This document shows, piece after piece, positions 24,476 through 32,972 of a DNA stretch of 57,806 bases. Each line of letters begins with the position of its first letter. Position 1 is the stretch's first letter. A program made the position numbers and the translations under genes. The notes below the pieces were generated by a model. That model did not search any database, had not been told where the DNA came from, and saw nothing but the letters and a program-made list of their open reading frames with translations. The DNA is from Lachnospiraceae bacterium (lineage in GTDB: Bacteria > Bacillota > Clostridia > Lachnospirales > Lachnospiraceae): positions 1 through 57,806 of the forward strand of contig JALESH010000043.1 of the NCBI GenBank assembly GCA_022781985.1. The letters run 5' to 3'.

Positions 24476-27019
24476 ATGAAGAGGAAACCGCTGAAAAAAA
24501 TAACAAACCGGTGGCTGCATCTGCTGCAGCACATACTGATCGTGGTGGCCGCAGTGGCCGTGCTGATCGTGTTTACGGGCTCCAGTGTGATGCTGAAAGG
24601 TGTGGACGGCAACTACAGCTACCGCATGGATGCAGGTGAGAAGGGGAGGGAATATGAGGATTCCCTGCTGTTCAACTATATCTTCGGCCGGGGGATTTCC
24701 GATGTGGCCCGCATGACGGCGGTCAGATCCCAGATGGAGACAGACGGACACTTCGATGGGAGCAAGGAAATTGATGTGGCTGCCTATTTTTATCGGTATG
24801 AGGGACTGCCTGACCAATATGTAACGGCAAAATACCGGCTGGAGGATCTGATCAAATGGGGCCAATATGGGTTTGAATATAAGGAATATCATTTCACCAT
24901 GGAGGAGGCGGAGGAGTTTCTGGGCGGTTCCAGTATCTATACCTGGATCGATAACAGCACAGGAGAGCTAAAGGGTGGAATCGTCACACCCTTTAATTCC
25001 CAGATGGAGGAATATGCCAGAGAATACAGTGTGTCAGCAAATGAGCTGGAGCAGAACGGCCGTTACAGAGGGGATGCTAGGATATCCGTGCTGGCTAACC
25101 GATATCAGACTGTGGAAGGAAAGAATATCGAGGAGTATACAGCCGTCTGGGAGGACTACACAGATTTATGCCGGTATGTGATGGATACGGCCAGGGATCT
25201 TGCCTCCAACTATGAGGAGTATCTGAGATATAAGGAATATTATGATATCAATAGCTCCAACCTCAGATATTATATTGAAAAAAGGGTGGGAGGGAGGCAG
25301 GAGGTATATACCAACCTGAGGTCTGGCAGCTGGCGGGAGAACGGAATAAGGGAGGTGTTTGAGGGCTATGGCAGATATCTGTACTTTAATCCCGGAGACA
25401 TGACGTACGATACGGATACCCTGATCCAGGAGCAAACTGTGCGCCACGTGTTCAATGCCTTTGAATATGCCTACCCGGAGACCATGAGCGTATGGATAGG
25501 CGTAGATACCACTTTTCCGGCAGAGGACGTATATGTGCAGGGATATGAAGGGTACTCAGGATATGTGCCCTGCTACCGGCAGCTGGTGGGGCTGGCAGGG
25601 ATATGCATAGGGCTGTATCTGATTCTTTTTGTGTATCTGACTATCCAGGAAGGCCGTGAGACAGATGAAGAGGGGAAGCCTGTGATCAGGCTGAAGCCGA
25701 TAGACCATATTCCCACAGAGATTACCGTGCTGGGAGCCATCCTTTTGGTGGGGGGAAGCATCGTTGCCCTGGTCTATGTATTCAGTTCCATGTCCTATGA
25801 GTATTACTACAGGCTATGGTTTAAGGTGGCCGGAGGAGCAGTGGTGCTGATCTGTGAGCTGCTGTTCACGGGTATGTACTATAGTCTTGTCCGAAGGCTG
25901 AAGGGGAACAGCCTCTGGAGGGACAGCCTGACCTGCCGGGCCATAGAGATGGGACGAAATGCAGCCTGGAGGGTGTATGACAATGGGGATCTCCTCATAA
26001 AGACCTGGATACCTTATGGAGGCTTTATGGCTCTCAACCTGATTTTGATCCTGCTGCACTGGAGGGGGGTATTCCCCGGAGGCATTCCGGCAGCAGCCAT
26101 GGATCTGGCGGTGGGGATGCTGATTTACCGTAATGCCAGGGACAGACAGCGGATCGTAAAAGGGATAGAAAAGATCAGGGAGGGGGATTTGCAGTACAAG
26201 GTGGATGAAACCAACCTCCACGGTGACAATATTGTGCTGGCCCGGGCAGTGAACAGTATCGGAGAAGGCATACGGATTGCTGTGGAAACCAGCATGAAGG
26301 ACGAGCGGCTGAAGACGGATCTGATCACCAATGTATCCCATGACATTAAGACTCCGCTGACCTCCATTATAAACTATGTGGATCTGGTAAAGAGGGAAAA
26401 TATAGAGAATGAAAAGGTGAGAGGCTATGTGGAGGTGCTGGATGCCAAGTCCCAGCGGCTCAAGCAGCTTACCGACGACCTGGTGGAGGCCTCCAAGATT
26501 TCCTCCGGAAACATCTCCCTGCAGTGGGAAAGGATCAATCTGGTGGAGCTGATAAATCAGACGCTGGGGGAATTTTCAGAAAAATTTGGACAGAAATCTC
26601 TGAAGCCGATTTTCAACGCAGCGGATGACAGAATGTATATTGAGGCTGACAGCAGAAGGATATGGCGTGTGGCGGAAAATCTCTTCAACAACATCTTCAA
26701 ATATGCGCTGGAGGGAACCAGGGTATATCTGGATATGAAGAGGGTTTCCGGCCGGGAGGACGGAGAATCCGTTCAGCTTTCCATTAAAAATATCTCTGCA
26801 CAGCCCTTAAACATAGATGCGGAGGAGCTGACAGAGCGGTTTATCAGAGGAGATCTGGCGCGCAGTACAGAAGGAAGCGGCCTGGGCCTGTCTATCGCTA
26901 AAAATCTGACAGAGGCCCAGAAGGGCCGGTTTGAGATCCGGCTGGATGGAGATCTGTTTAAGGTCATCCTGACCTTTCCCATATTGGAGGAACAGAGTAT
27001 GCAGAATAAAGGGGAATAA
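24476..27019 (+). CDS. Sensor histidine kinase with large extracytoplasmic domain
   Basis: This kinase of about 847 residues pairs with the preceding regulator. One helix at about 15-36 is followed by some 330 extracytoplasmic residues rich in Tyr, Glu and Asp, with no domain I recognise. Four or five more membrane helices lie at about 369-392, 415-440, 447-472, 506-529 and 535-551. A HAMP-like linker then leads to HisKA with His622 in NVSHDIKTPLTS and to a HATPase with NLFNNIFKYA and GSGLGLSIAKNL. The GGAGG box six bases before the ATG at 24476 fixes the start; in-frame codons further up lie within or near the regulator gene. The signal sensed is unknown. Confidence 0.92.
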   Translation: MKRKPLKKITNRWLHLLQHILIVVAAVAVLIVFTGSSVMLKGVDGNYSYRMDAGEKGREYEDSLLFNYIFGRGISDVARMTAVRSQMETDGHFDGSKEIDVAAYFYRYEGLPDQYVTAKYRLEDLIKWGQYGFEYKEYHFTMEEAEEFLGGSSIYTWIDNSTGELKGGIVTPFNSQMEEYAREYSVSANELEQNGRYRGDARISVLANRYQTVEGKNIEEYTAVWEDYTDLCRYVMDTARDLASNYEEYLRYKEYYDINSSNLRYYIEKRVGGRQEVYTNLRSGSWRENGIREVFEGYGRYLYFNPGDMTYDTDTLIQEQTVRHVFNAFEYAYPETMSVWIGVDTTFPAEDVYVQGYEGYSGYVPCYRQLVGLAGICIGLYLILFVYLTIQEGRETDEEGKPVIRLKPIDHIPTEITVLGAILLVGGSIVALVYVFSSMSYEYYYRLWFKVAGGAVVLICELLFTGMYYSLVRRLKGNSLWRDSLTCRAIEMGRNAAWRVYDNGDLLIKTWIPYGGFMALNLILILLHWRGVFPGGIPAAAMDLAVGMLIYRNARDRQRIVKGIEKIREGDLQYKVDETNLHGDNIVLARAVNSIGEGIRIAVETSMKDERLKTDLITNVSHDIKTPLTSIINYVDLVKRENIENEKVRGYVEVLDAKSQRLKQLTDDLVEASKISSGNISLQWERINLVELINQTLGEFSEKFGQKSLKPIFNAADDRMYIEADSRRIWRVAENLFNNIFKYALEGTRVYLDMKRVSGREDGESVQLSIKNISAQPLNIDAEELTERFIRGDLARSTEGSGLGLSIAKNLTEAQKGRFEIRLDGDLFKVILTFPILEEQSMQNKGE

Positions 27020-27034
27020 AAAAGACTACACAAA

Positions 27035-27067
27035 AGCGGAGCCGGATACTTATCGTTCGGCTCCGCT
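27035..27067 (-). terminator. Terminator of prs, shared with the kinase gene
   Basis: A 10-bp perfect stem (AGCGGAGCCG at 27035-27044, CGGCTCCGCT at 27058-27067) lies between convergent genes. On the minus strand it is followed by TTTTGTG, fitting prs; it may also stop the kinase transcript. Confidence 0.7.
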
Positions 27068-27081
27068 GATCTTTGCGGATA

Positions 27082-28269
27082 TTACAGCTGATATTCCTCC
27101 CGGCTGTTATACTTTCGCAGGATTTCATGTATCTTATCCGTGGGGGTGGACACGTTTGCCAAAGAAGAATCGTGGTTCATAAAGTCAATGATAGAGGCCA
27201 GAAATTTGCTCATATCGGCTTCCACATAGTAGGAACGCTCCCTCAGTTCAGGCAGCTGGTAGGTTAGATTGGTAGTCACTACCTTATCAAAATGTCCCTT
27301 TTCAAAAGCTTTGTCAAAGGCATCCAGACCGTCGGTAAACAGGCCGAAGGTACAGCAGATGAATACCCTTCCGGCTTTCATTTCCTTGAGCTGTCTGGCC
27401 GTGTCCAGCATACTTCCGCCGGAAGAAATCATATCATCTATGATGATGACATCCTTGCCTTCTATGTTGTCACCGAGAAATTCATGAGCCACAATGGGAT
27501 TCTTGCCATTTATGATGGTGGAATAATCCCTGCGCTTGTAAAACATCCCCGTATCTACACCCAGTACATTGGCAAAATATACGGCCCTGTCAAGGGCACC
27601 TTCATCAGGGCTGATGACAATGGTATGATACTTGTCGATGATCAGATTCTCCTCGGTACGAAGGAGGGCCTGAATAAACTGATAGGGAGGGATGAAGTTG
27701 TCGAAGCCGGAAAGGGGCGCGGCATTCTGCACCCGGGGATCATGGGCGTCAAAGGTAACGAAGTTGGAAACGCCCATCTGGGACAGCTCTTTGATCGCAT
27801 AGGCGCAGTCCAGCGACTCCCTGCCGTTTCTTTTATGCTGCCTGCCCTCATATAAAAAGGGCATAATCACATTGATTCTATGGGCCTTGCCGTTGGCAGC
27901 GGCAATCAGCCTTTTCAAATCCTGATAGTGGTCGTCCGGAGACTTATGGTTAATATAACCATTCATTTTATAGGTGATGCTGTGGTTGCACACATCCACC
28001 AGAAAGAACAGATCCTTTCCACGGATGGATTCACGAAAGAGAGCCTTTCCTTCGCCGCTCCCAAAACGGGGGCAGGCAATATCTGCCAGATAATTTTCCT
28101 CTGCATAGCCCTGAAAGGCAGGATCGTTTTTTGCCCGGTGGTTCACGGTCCTTCGAAATTCCACCATATACCGGTTCACGCTGTCAGCCAGTCCGGCAGC
28201 TGATTCGGTAGCAACGATTTTGAGGGGAGCAACAGGGATGGATGCTTCCAGTTCACGTAAGTTAGGCAT
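27082..28269 (-). CDS. prs: Ribose-phosphate pyrophosphokinase, long form
   Basis: Prs makes PRPP from ribose 5-phosphate and ATP for purine, pyrimidine, His and Trp synthesis. The 395-residue protein is about 80 residues longer than classical Prs (about 315), with an N-terminal extension. Recognisable parts are the ATP loop region MPFLYEGRQHKRNGRESLD, FDAHDPRVQNAAPL, and the PRPP-binding loop IIDDMISSGGSMLDTA. It is a form I associate with Clostridia such as Lachnospiraceae. GGAGGT lies four bases before the ATG at 28269; an in-frame TTG at 28281 overlaps that site and is rejected. It is divergent from the DUF512 gene. Confidence 0.93.
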   Translation of the reverse strand: MPNLRELEASIPVAPLKIVATESAAGLADSVNRYMVEFRRTVNHRAKNDPAFQGYAEENYLADIACPRFGSGEGKALFRESIRGKDLFFLVDVCNHSITYKMNGYINHKSPDDHYQDLKRLIAAANGKAHRINVIMPFLYEGRQHKRNGRESLDCAYAIKELSQMGVSNFVTFDAHDPRVQNAAPLSGFDNFIPPYQFIQALLRTEENLIIDKYHTIVISPDEGALDRAVYFANVLGVDTGMFYKRRDYSTIINGKNPIVAHEFLGDNIEGKDVIIIDDMISSGGSMLDTARQLKEMKAGRVFICCTFGLFTDGLDAFDKAFEKGHFDKVVTTNLTYQLPELRERSYYVEADMSKFLASIIDFMNHDSSLANVSTPTDKIHEILRKYNSREEYQL

Positions 28270-28298
28270 GATGACCTCCAATATGTGTTAAATACAAA

Positions 28299-28348
28299 TG
28301 GCGGTGAAGCTTCTTTCTGATAATATTTCCAAAATCAGCCAGCCGCCA
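28299..28348 (-). ncRNA. Putative structured leader at the 5' end of the prs mRNA
   Basis: On the minus strand the leader starts with TGGCGG (28348-28343), which pairs with CCGCCA (28304-28299). Inside lies a second helix, CTGAT (28338-28334) with ATCAG (28321-28317), closing a 12-base loop. An asymmetric internal loop (CTGG against about 12 bases containing GAAGCTTC) joins them. The predicted transcription start, about seven bases after the -10 box, is right at the hairpin, so this would be the extreme 5' end. It may protect the mRNA or bind a ligand. No known riboswitch class was recognised. Confidence 0.4.
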
Positions 28349-28356
28349 ACATTTAA

Positions 28357-28385
28357 TTTATATCACTCCCATAGTGACACGTCAA
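28357..28385 (-). promoter_or_regulatory. Promoter for prs
   Basis: On the minus strand TTGACG (28385-28380) and TATAAA (28362-28357) are spaced by 17 bases. Confidence 0.65.
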
Positions 28386-28402
28386 GAAAATTCTAGTAGA
28401 AT
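28374..28402 (+). promoter_or_regulatory. Promoter for the DUF512-der operon
   Basis: GTGACA (28374-28379) and TAGAAT (28397-28402) are spaced by 17 bases. Its -35 box directly abuts the -35 box of the divergent prs promoter. Confidence 0.5.
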
Positions 28403-28464
28403 AGCAATAGGCTGCCTGCCGCAAACCGGGCGGTACACGGAAGGCCATTCTGAAAGGAGCAACT

Positions 28465-29862
28465 ATGATGAAATCGAAAGGGCATATAGTCAAGCGGGTA
28501 TTAGCCGGAGGGATTGCCCAGGAAATGGGAATTGAGCCGGGAGACAGACTGCTTCAGATCAATGGGGAGGAAATCACCGATATTTTTGATTACCAATACA
28601 TGATCCAGGAGGAATATATAGAGGTTTTGGTGGCCAGGCAGGACGGCGGGGAATGGCTTCTGGAAATTGACAAGGAGTATGAGGAAGATCTGGGAATTGA
28701 GTTTGAGAACGGACTGATGGACGAGTACCGTTCCTGCTGCAACAAATGTATCTTCTGCTTTATTGACCAGATGCCGCCGGGGATGAGGGAGACCCTGTAT
28801 TTTAAGGATGACGATTCCAGACTTTCCTTTCTGCAGGGGAACTATGTGACGCTGACGAATATGTCTGACCGGGATATAGACCGTATCATCAAATACCGTC
28901 TTTCTCCTATCAACATATCCTTCCAGACCACCAATCCGGAATTGAGATGCAGGATGCTGCACAACCGCTTTGCGGGAGAGGCTCTCAAAAAGGTGGACAG
29001 GCTGTATGAGGCGGGGATTACCATGAATGGGCAGATTGTATTGTGCAGGGGCATCAATGACGGGGCGGAGCTGGAAAGGAGTATCTCTGATCTGGCCGGA
29101 TATCTGCCGGTACTGGAGAGTGTGTCCGTAGTGCCGGTAGGACTGTCCAGGTACCGGGAGGGACTTTATCCCCTGGAGCCATTCGCCCGGGAGGATGCAA
29201 GGGAGGTGCTGCGCATCATCCATGGATGGCAGGAAAGAGTGTATAGGGAATACGGACTGCATTTTATCCATGCCAGCGATGAGTGGTATATCCTGGCAGA
29301 GGAGGAGCTGCCCCGGGAGGAAAGCTATGACGGCTATCTCCAGCTGGAAAATGGGGTGGGGATGCTTCGGCTTCTGCTGGCCGAGTTTGAAGAGGCGCTG
29401 GCTGATAAAAAGAAGGCAGGAGTGCAGGGCAGGCAGTCCCGCCCCATCAGGGAGCTGTCATTGGCTACCGGAGTCCTGGCCTATCCCTATATTAAGGAGA
29501 TGGCAGGGAGGATGGAGCAGGCCTTTCCTTTTCTGCAGCTCCGTGTCTACTGTATCATCAATGAATTTTTTGGAGAAAGAATAACGGTATCAGGGCTTCT
29601 GACCGGGCAGGATATAGAAAAGCAGCTGAAGGGAAAGGCACTGGGAGACAGGCTTCTGCTGCCCCAGAACGTACTGCGGAGCGGAGAGCGGGTTTTTCTG
29701 GATGATATGAGGCTGGAGGAGCTGGAAAAGGCTTTACAAGTCAGAGTAGATATTGTAAAATCAAGCGGATATGACTTTGTAAATACCATATTAGACGAAA
29801 GGCACGGTGATGAAAATGGCAAAGAAAAAAAAGCCTGTCGTTGCAGTCGTAGGAAGACCTAA
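28465..29862 (+). CDS. PDZ / radical-SAM-like DUF512 protein
   Basis: This 465-residue protein begins with a PDZ-like domain (about 5-60: GIEPGDRLLQINGEEI). A radical SAM-type CX3CX2C motif follows at Cys91, Cys95 and Cys98 (CCNKCIFC), then a partial TIM-barrel-like region and the C-terminal DUF512 domain (from about 300). This architecture is conserved beside der in many Firmicutes, but no reaction is established. A ribosome- or tRNA-linked role is inferred from the neighbour only. The last 53 bases overlap the der start in another frame, so the two are probably translated together. Confidence 0.88.
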   Translation: MMKSKGHIVKRVLAGGIAQEMGIEPGDRLLQINGEEITDIFDYQYMIQEEYIEVLVARQDGGEWLLEIDKEYEEDLGIEFENGLMDEYRSCCNKCIFCFIDQMPPGMRETLYFKDDDSRLSFLQGNYVTLTNMSDRDIDRIIKYRLSPINISFQTTNPELRCRMLHNRFAGEALKKVDRLYEAGITMNGQIVLCRGINDGAELERSISDLAGYLPVLESVSVVPVGLSRYREGLYPLEPFAREDAREVLRIIHGWQERVYREYGLHFIHASDEWYILAEEELPREESYDGYLQLENGVGMLRLLLAEFEEALADKKKAGVQGRQSRPIRELSLATGVLAYPYIKEMAGRMEQAFPFLQLRVYCIINEFFGERITVSGLLTGQDIEKQLKGKALGDRLLLPQNVLRSGERVFLDDMRLEELEKALQVRVDIVKSSGYDFVNTILDERHGDENGKEKKACRCSRRKT

Positions 29863-31150
29863 TGTGGGGAAATCTACTCTGTTCAATGCTCTTGCAGGGG
29901 AGAGGATCTCCATCGTTAAGGATACGCCCGGCATTACAAGAGACAGAATATATGCGGATGTGGATTGGCTGGATATCGGATTTACCCTGATCGATACGGG
30001 AGGAATCGAACCGGAGAGCAAGGACATTATCCTGTCCCAGATGAGGGAGCAGGCTCAGATTGCCATAGACACTGCCGACGTGATACTTTTTATGACCGAT
30101 GTAAAGCAGGGACTGGTGGATGCGGATGCCAAGGTGGCGGATATGCTCAGGCGTTCCGGCAAGCCGGTGGTTCTGGTTGTAAATAAGGTAGATAATTTTG
30201 ACAAATATATGATGGATGTCTATGAATTCTATAATCTGGGCATCGGCGATCCTCATCCTATATCAGCCTCCAACCGGCTGGGTATCGGTGATATGCTGGA
30301 TGAAGTGATTTCCCATTTCCAAATGGAGGCAGCAGAGGAAGAGGACGACAACAGAATCAGGGTTGCCATCGTAGGGAAGCCCAATGTGGGAAAATCCTCC
30401 ATCATCAATCGTCTTCTGGGAGAAAACCGGGTCATTGTATCGGATATTGCAGGCACCACCAGGGATGCCATCGATACGGATATAAGATACCACGGCAGAG
30501 ACTACGTTTTTATCGATACAGCAGGGCTGAGGCGGAAGAACAAGATCAGGGAAGAACTGGAAAAGTACATGATCGTGAGAACGGTCAGCGCAGTGGAAAG
30601 GGCCGACGTTGCAGTTCTTGTCATTGATGCCACAGAAGGGGTTACAGAGCAGGATGCCAAGATCGCCGGTATCGCCCATGAAAGAGGAAAGGCTGCGGTG
30701 ATCGCGGTCAATAAATGGGATGCCATTAAAAAGGATAATAAAACGGTCAGTCAATTTACAAATAAGGTGAGAGAGATCCTCTCCTTCATGCCTTACGCAG
30801 AGCTTATCTTCCTGTCTGCAGTGACAGGACAGCGTCTGCCCAGGCTGTATGAGATCATTGATATTGTCAGTGAGAATCATTCCATGAGAGTGGCAACAGG
30901 AGTCCTGAATGAAATCATGGCCGAGGCAGTGGCGCTGCAGCAGCCTCCTTCCGACAAGGGTAAGCGGTTGCGGCTCTATTATATTACACAGGTGTCGGTG
31001 AAGCCTCCTACCTTTGTTATTTTCGTCAATGATAAGGAGCTAATGCACTTCTCCTACACCAGATATATCGAAAATAAGATAAGGGAGGCATTCGGCTTTC
31101 AGGGGACACCTTTGAAATTCATCATAAGAGAAAGAAAGGAAAAACAGTAA
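29810..31150 (+). CDS. der: Ribosome assembly GTPase Der (EngA)
   Basis: Der has two tandem GTPase domains and is essential for 50S assembly. The first domain has GRPNVGKS near residue 15 and the second GKPNVGKS near 188; each has its DTxG and NKxD motifs (DTGG, DTAG, NKVDN, NKWD). The C-terminal KH-like domain runs from about 355 and includes the typical YYITQVSVKPPTFVIFVN. AAAGG is seven bases before the ATG at 29810; Met at 29816 is an alternative. plsY follows one base after its stop. Confidence 0.96.
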   Translation: MKMAKKKKPVVAVVGRPNVGKSTLFNALAGERISIVKDTPGITRDRIYADVDWLDIGFTLIDTGGIEPESKDIILSQMREQAQIAIDTADVILFMTDVKQGLVDADAKVADMLRRSGKPVVLVVNKVDNFDKYMMDVYEFYNLGIGDPHPISASNRLGIGDMLDEVISHFQMEAAEEEDDNRIRVAIVGKPNVGKSSIINRLLGENRVIVSDIAGTTRDAIDTDIRYHGRDYVFIDTAGLRRKNKIREELEKYMIVRTVSAVERADVAVLVIDATEGVTEQDAKIAGIAHERGKAAVIAVNKWDAIKKDNKTVSQFTNKVREILSFMPYAELIFLSAVTGQRLPRLYEIIDIVSENHSMRVATGVLNEIMAEAVALQQPPSDKGKRLRLYYITQVSVKPPTFVIFVNDKELMHFSYTRYIENKIREAFGFQGTPLKFIIRERKEKQ

Positions 31151-31151
31151 A

Positions 31152-31799
31152 GTGGAACGGATAGCATGTTTGGCAATCGGGTATTTGTTGGGATTATTCC
31201 AGACCGCCTATTTCTACGGGAGACTTCATGGAATCGACATCAGGCAGCATGGAAGCGGCAACGCAGGAACCACCAATGCGCTGAGAGTGCTGGGCCGCAA
31301 GGCTGGGCTTGTGGTATTTCTGGGAGATGTGTTGAAGTGTGCGGCAGCAGTGGGGATCAGTGTCCTGCTTTTTGGCAGCTCCCACTCCGACACCATCTAT
31401 CTTTTGAAGCTGTATGCAGCTGCAGGCGCTATTTTAGGTCATAATTTTCCGTTTTACCTTCATTTTAAGGGGGGCAAGGGGATCGCAGCCACGGCAGGGC
31501 TGCTTGTTTCCTTTCATCCCAGCTTTCTTCTGGTAGGGATCGTGGTATTCCTGATTGCATTTCTGACCACCCATTACGTCTCCCTTGGCTCCCTGCTGGT
31601 CTATGCCGCGCTTCTGACCCAGATGATTGTATCAGGACAGATGGGGCTGTTTGGAAGCATGTCCTCCCGAACCCTGCTGGAAATGTATGTGCTGACCGGC
31701 TTTTTGACGGTAATGGCCTACTACAGGCACCGAGAAAACATAGTTCGTCTCCTGAAGGGAGAAGAGCGAAAAACCTATCTGAAAAAGAAGGCAGATTAG
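31152..31799 (+). CDS. plsY: Glycerol-3-phosphate acyltransferase PlsY
   Basis: PlsY transfers the acyl group of acyl-phosphate (made by PlsX) to glycerol 3-phosphate, forming lysophosphatidate in the membrane. The 215-residue protein has several transmembrane helices and the conserved motifs GSGNAGTTN near 34 and HFKGGKGIAATAG near 100. The GTG start lies directly after the der stop. With gpsA next, the two enzymes that make and use glycerol 3-phosphate are adjacent. Confidence 0.95.
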   Translation: MERIACLAIGYLLGLFQTAYFYGRLHGIDIRQHGSGNAGTTNALRVLGRKAGLVVFLGDVLKCAAAVGISVLLFGSSHSDTIYLLKLYAAAGAILGHNFPFYLHFKGGKGIAATAGLLVSFHPSFLLVGIVVFLIAFLTTHYVSLGSLLVYAALLTQMIVSGQMGLFGSMSSRTLLEMYVLTGFLTVMAYYRHRENIVRLLKGEERKTYLKKKAD

Positions 31800-31827
31800 A
31801 GAGTTCTGAAAGGAGAATGGTGACAGG

Positions 31828-32841
31828 ATGACACAACAGGTGAGTGTAATCGGGGCCGGAAGCTGGGGAACTGCTTTGGCTTTGCTGCTCCATGGAAATG
31901 GACACAGCGTGACCATGTGGTCGGCTCTGGAAGAAGAAATCCGCATGCTGGAAAGAGAGCATGAAAACAAAGAAAAGCTGCCCGGTGTAAGGCTGCCCGG
32001 GGATATGATTTTTACAACGGATCTGAAAGCTGCGGTAGAAGGCAGGGATGTGCTGATTCTGGCGGTACCTTCCCCTTATACCAGGAGCACAGCCCATAGG
32101 ATGAGGGAGTATGTGGCGGAGGGACAGATCATCGTGGACGTTGCCAAAGGGATAGAGGAAGAAACTCTTTATACTTTGTCACAGATTATAAAAGAAGAGA
32201 TTCCCAAGGCTCAGGTGGCGGTTTTGTCCGGCCCTTCCCATGCGGAGGAGGTAGGGAGGGGGATCCCCACCACCATCGTGGTGGGAGCTGAGAGCAAAAG
32301 GACGGCAGAATATCTCCAGACGCTTTTCATGAACGAAGTATTTCGTGTGTATATCAGTCCGGATATACTGGGGATGGAGCTGGGAGCGGCCCTGAAAAAT
32401 GTGGTTGCCCTGGCGGCAGGCATTGCCGATGGACTGGGCTACGGAGACAATACCAAGGCGGCTCTGATCACCAGGGGGATTGCAGAGATCGCCCGCCTAG
32501 GCATGGTCATGGGAGGACGATCTGAGACCTTTTACGGACTGACGGGAATCGGTGACCTTATCGTAACCTGTGCCTCCATGCATTCCAGAAACCGCCGTGC
32601 AGGTATCCTGATCGGAAAAGGATATTCCATGGAGGAGGCCATGAAAGAGGTGAAAATGGTGGTGGAGGGGGTATACTCCGCCAAGGCTGCCATGGCTCTG
32701 GCAAAGAAATATGATGTCCAGCTGCCTATCATCGAGCAGGTCAATGCCGTTCTTTTTCAGGGCAAGCCCGCAGCCGGTGCGGTGAAAGAGCTGATGATCA
32801 GGGATAAAAAGCTGGAGAACCAGGAGATAAGCTGGGAATAA
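31828..32841 (+). CDS. gpsA: NAD(P)-dependent glycerol-3-phosphate dehydrogenase
   Basis: GpsA reduces dihydroxyacetone phosphate to glycerol 3-phosphate for phospholipid synthesis. The 337-residue protein has the N-terminal Rossmann motif VIGAGSWGTALA, the substrate region LSGPSHAEEV, the catalytic-lysine segment ALKNVVALAAG and the C-terminal GLTGIGDLIVTC. Length and motifs are normal. The der-plsY-gpsA order is common in Clostridia; spoIVA, which often follows gpsA in Firmicutes, lies 4.3 kb away here. Confidence 0.96.
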   Translation: MTQQVSVIGAGSWGTALALLLHGNGHSVTMWSALEEEIRMLEREHENKEKLPGVRLPGDMIFTTDLKAAVEGRDVLILAVPSPYTRSTAHRMREYVAEGQIIVDVAKGIEEETLYTLSQIIKEEIPKAQVAVLSGPSHAEEVGRGIPTTIVVGAESKRTAEYLQTLFMNEVFRVYISPDILGMELGAALKNVVALAAGIADGLGYGDNTKAALITRGIAEIARLGMVMGGRSETFYGLTGIGDLIVTCASMHSRNRRAGILIGKGYSMEEAMKEVKMVVEGVYSAKAAMALAKKYDVQLPIIEQVNAVLFQGKPAAGAVKELMIRDKKLENQEISWE

Positions 32842-32855
32842 ATGGCGGCAGGCTC

Positions 32856-32884
32856 TTGCTTTTCCATCACCGATATCGTAAGAT
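32856..32884 (+). promoter_or_regulatory. Possible promoter for the MoxR/VWA pair
   Basis: TTGCTT (32856-32861) and TAAGAT (32879-32884) are spaced by 17 bases, in the 131-base gap after gpsA. The match to the -10 consensus is modest. Confidence 0.3.
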
Positions 32885-32972
32885 AAGTAAAACGATGTAA
32901 AAAAAGAAAAAAGGCAACGGATAAACTTCAGATAGAAGGGATCAGAATTAGAAAGGATTAGGGACAGAAAAG

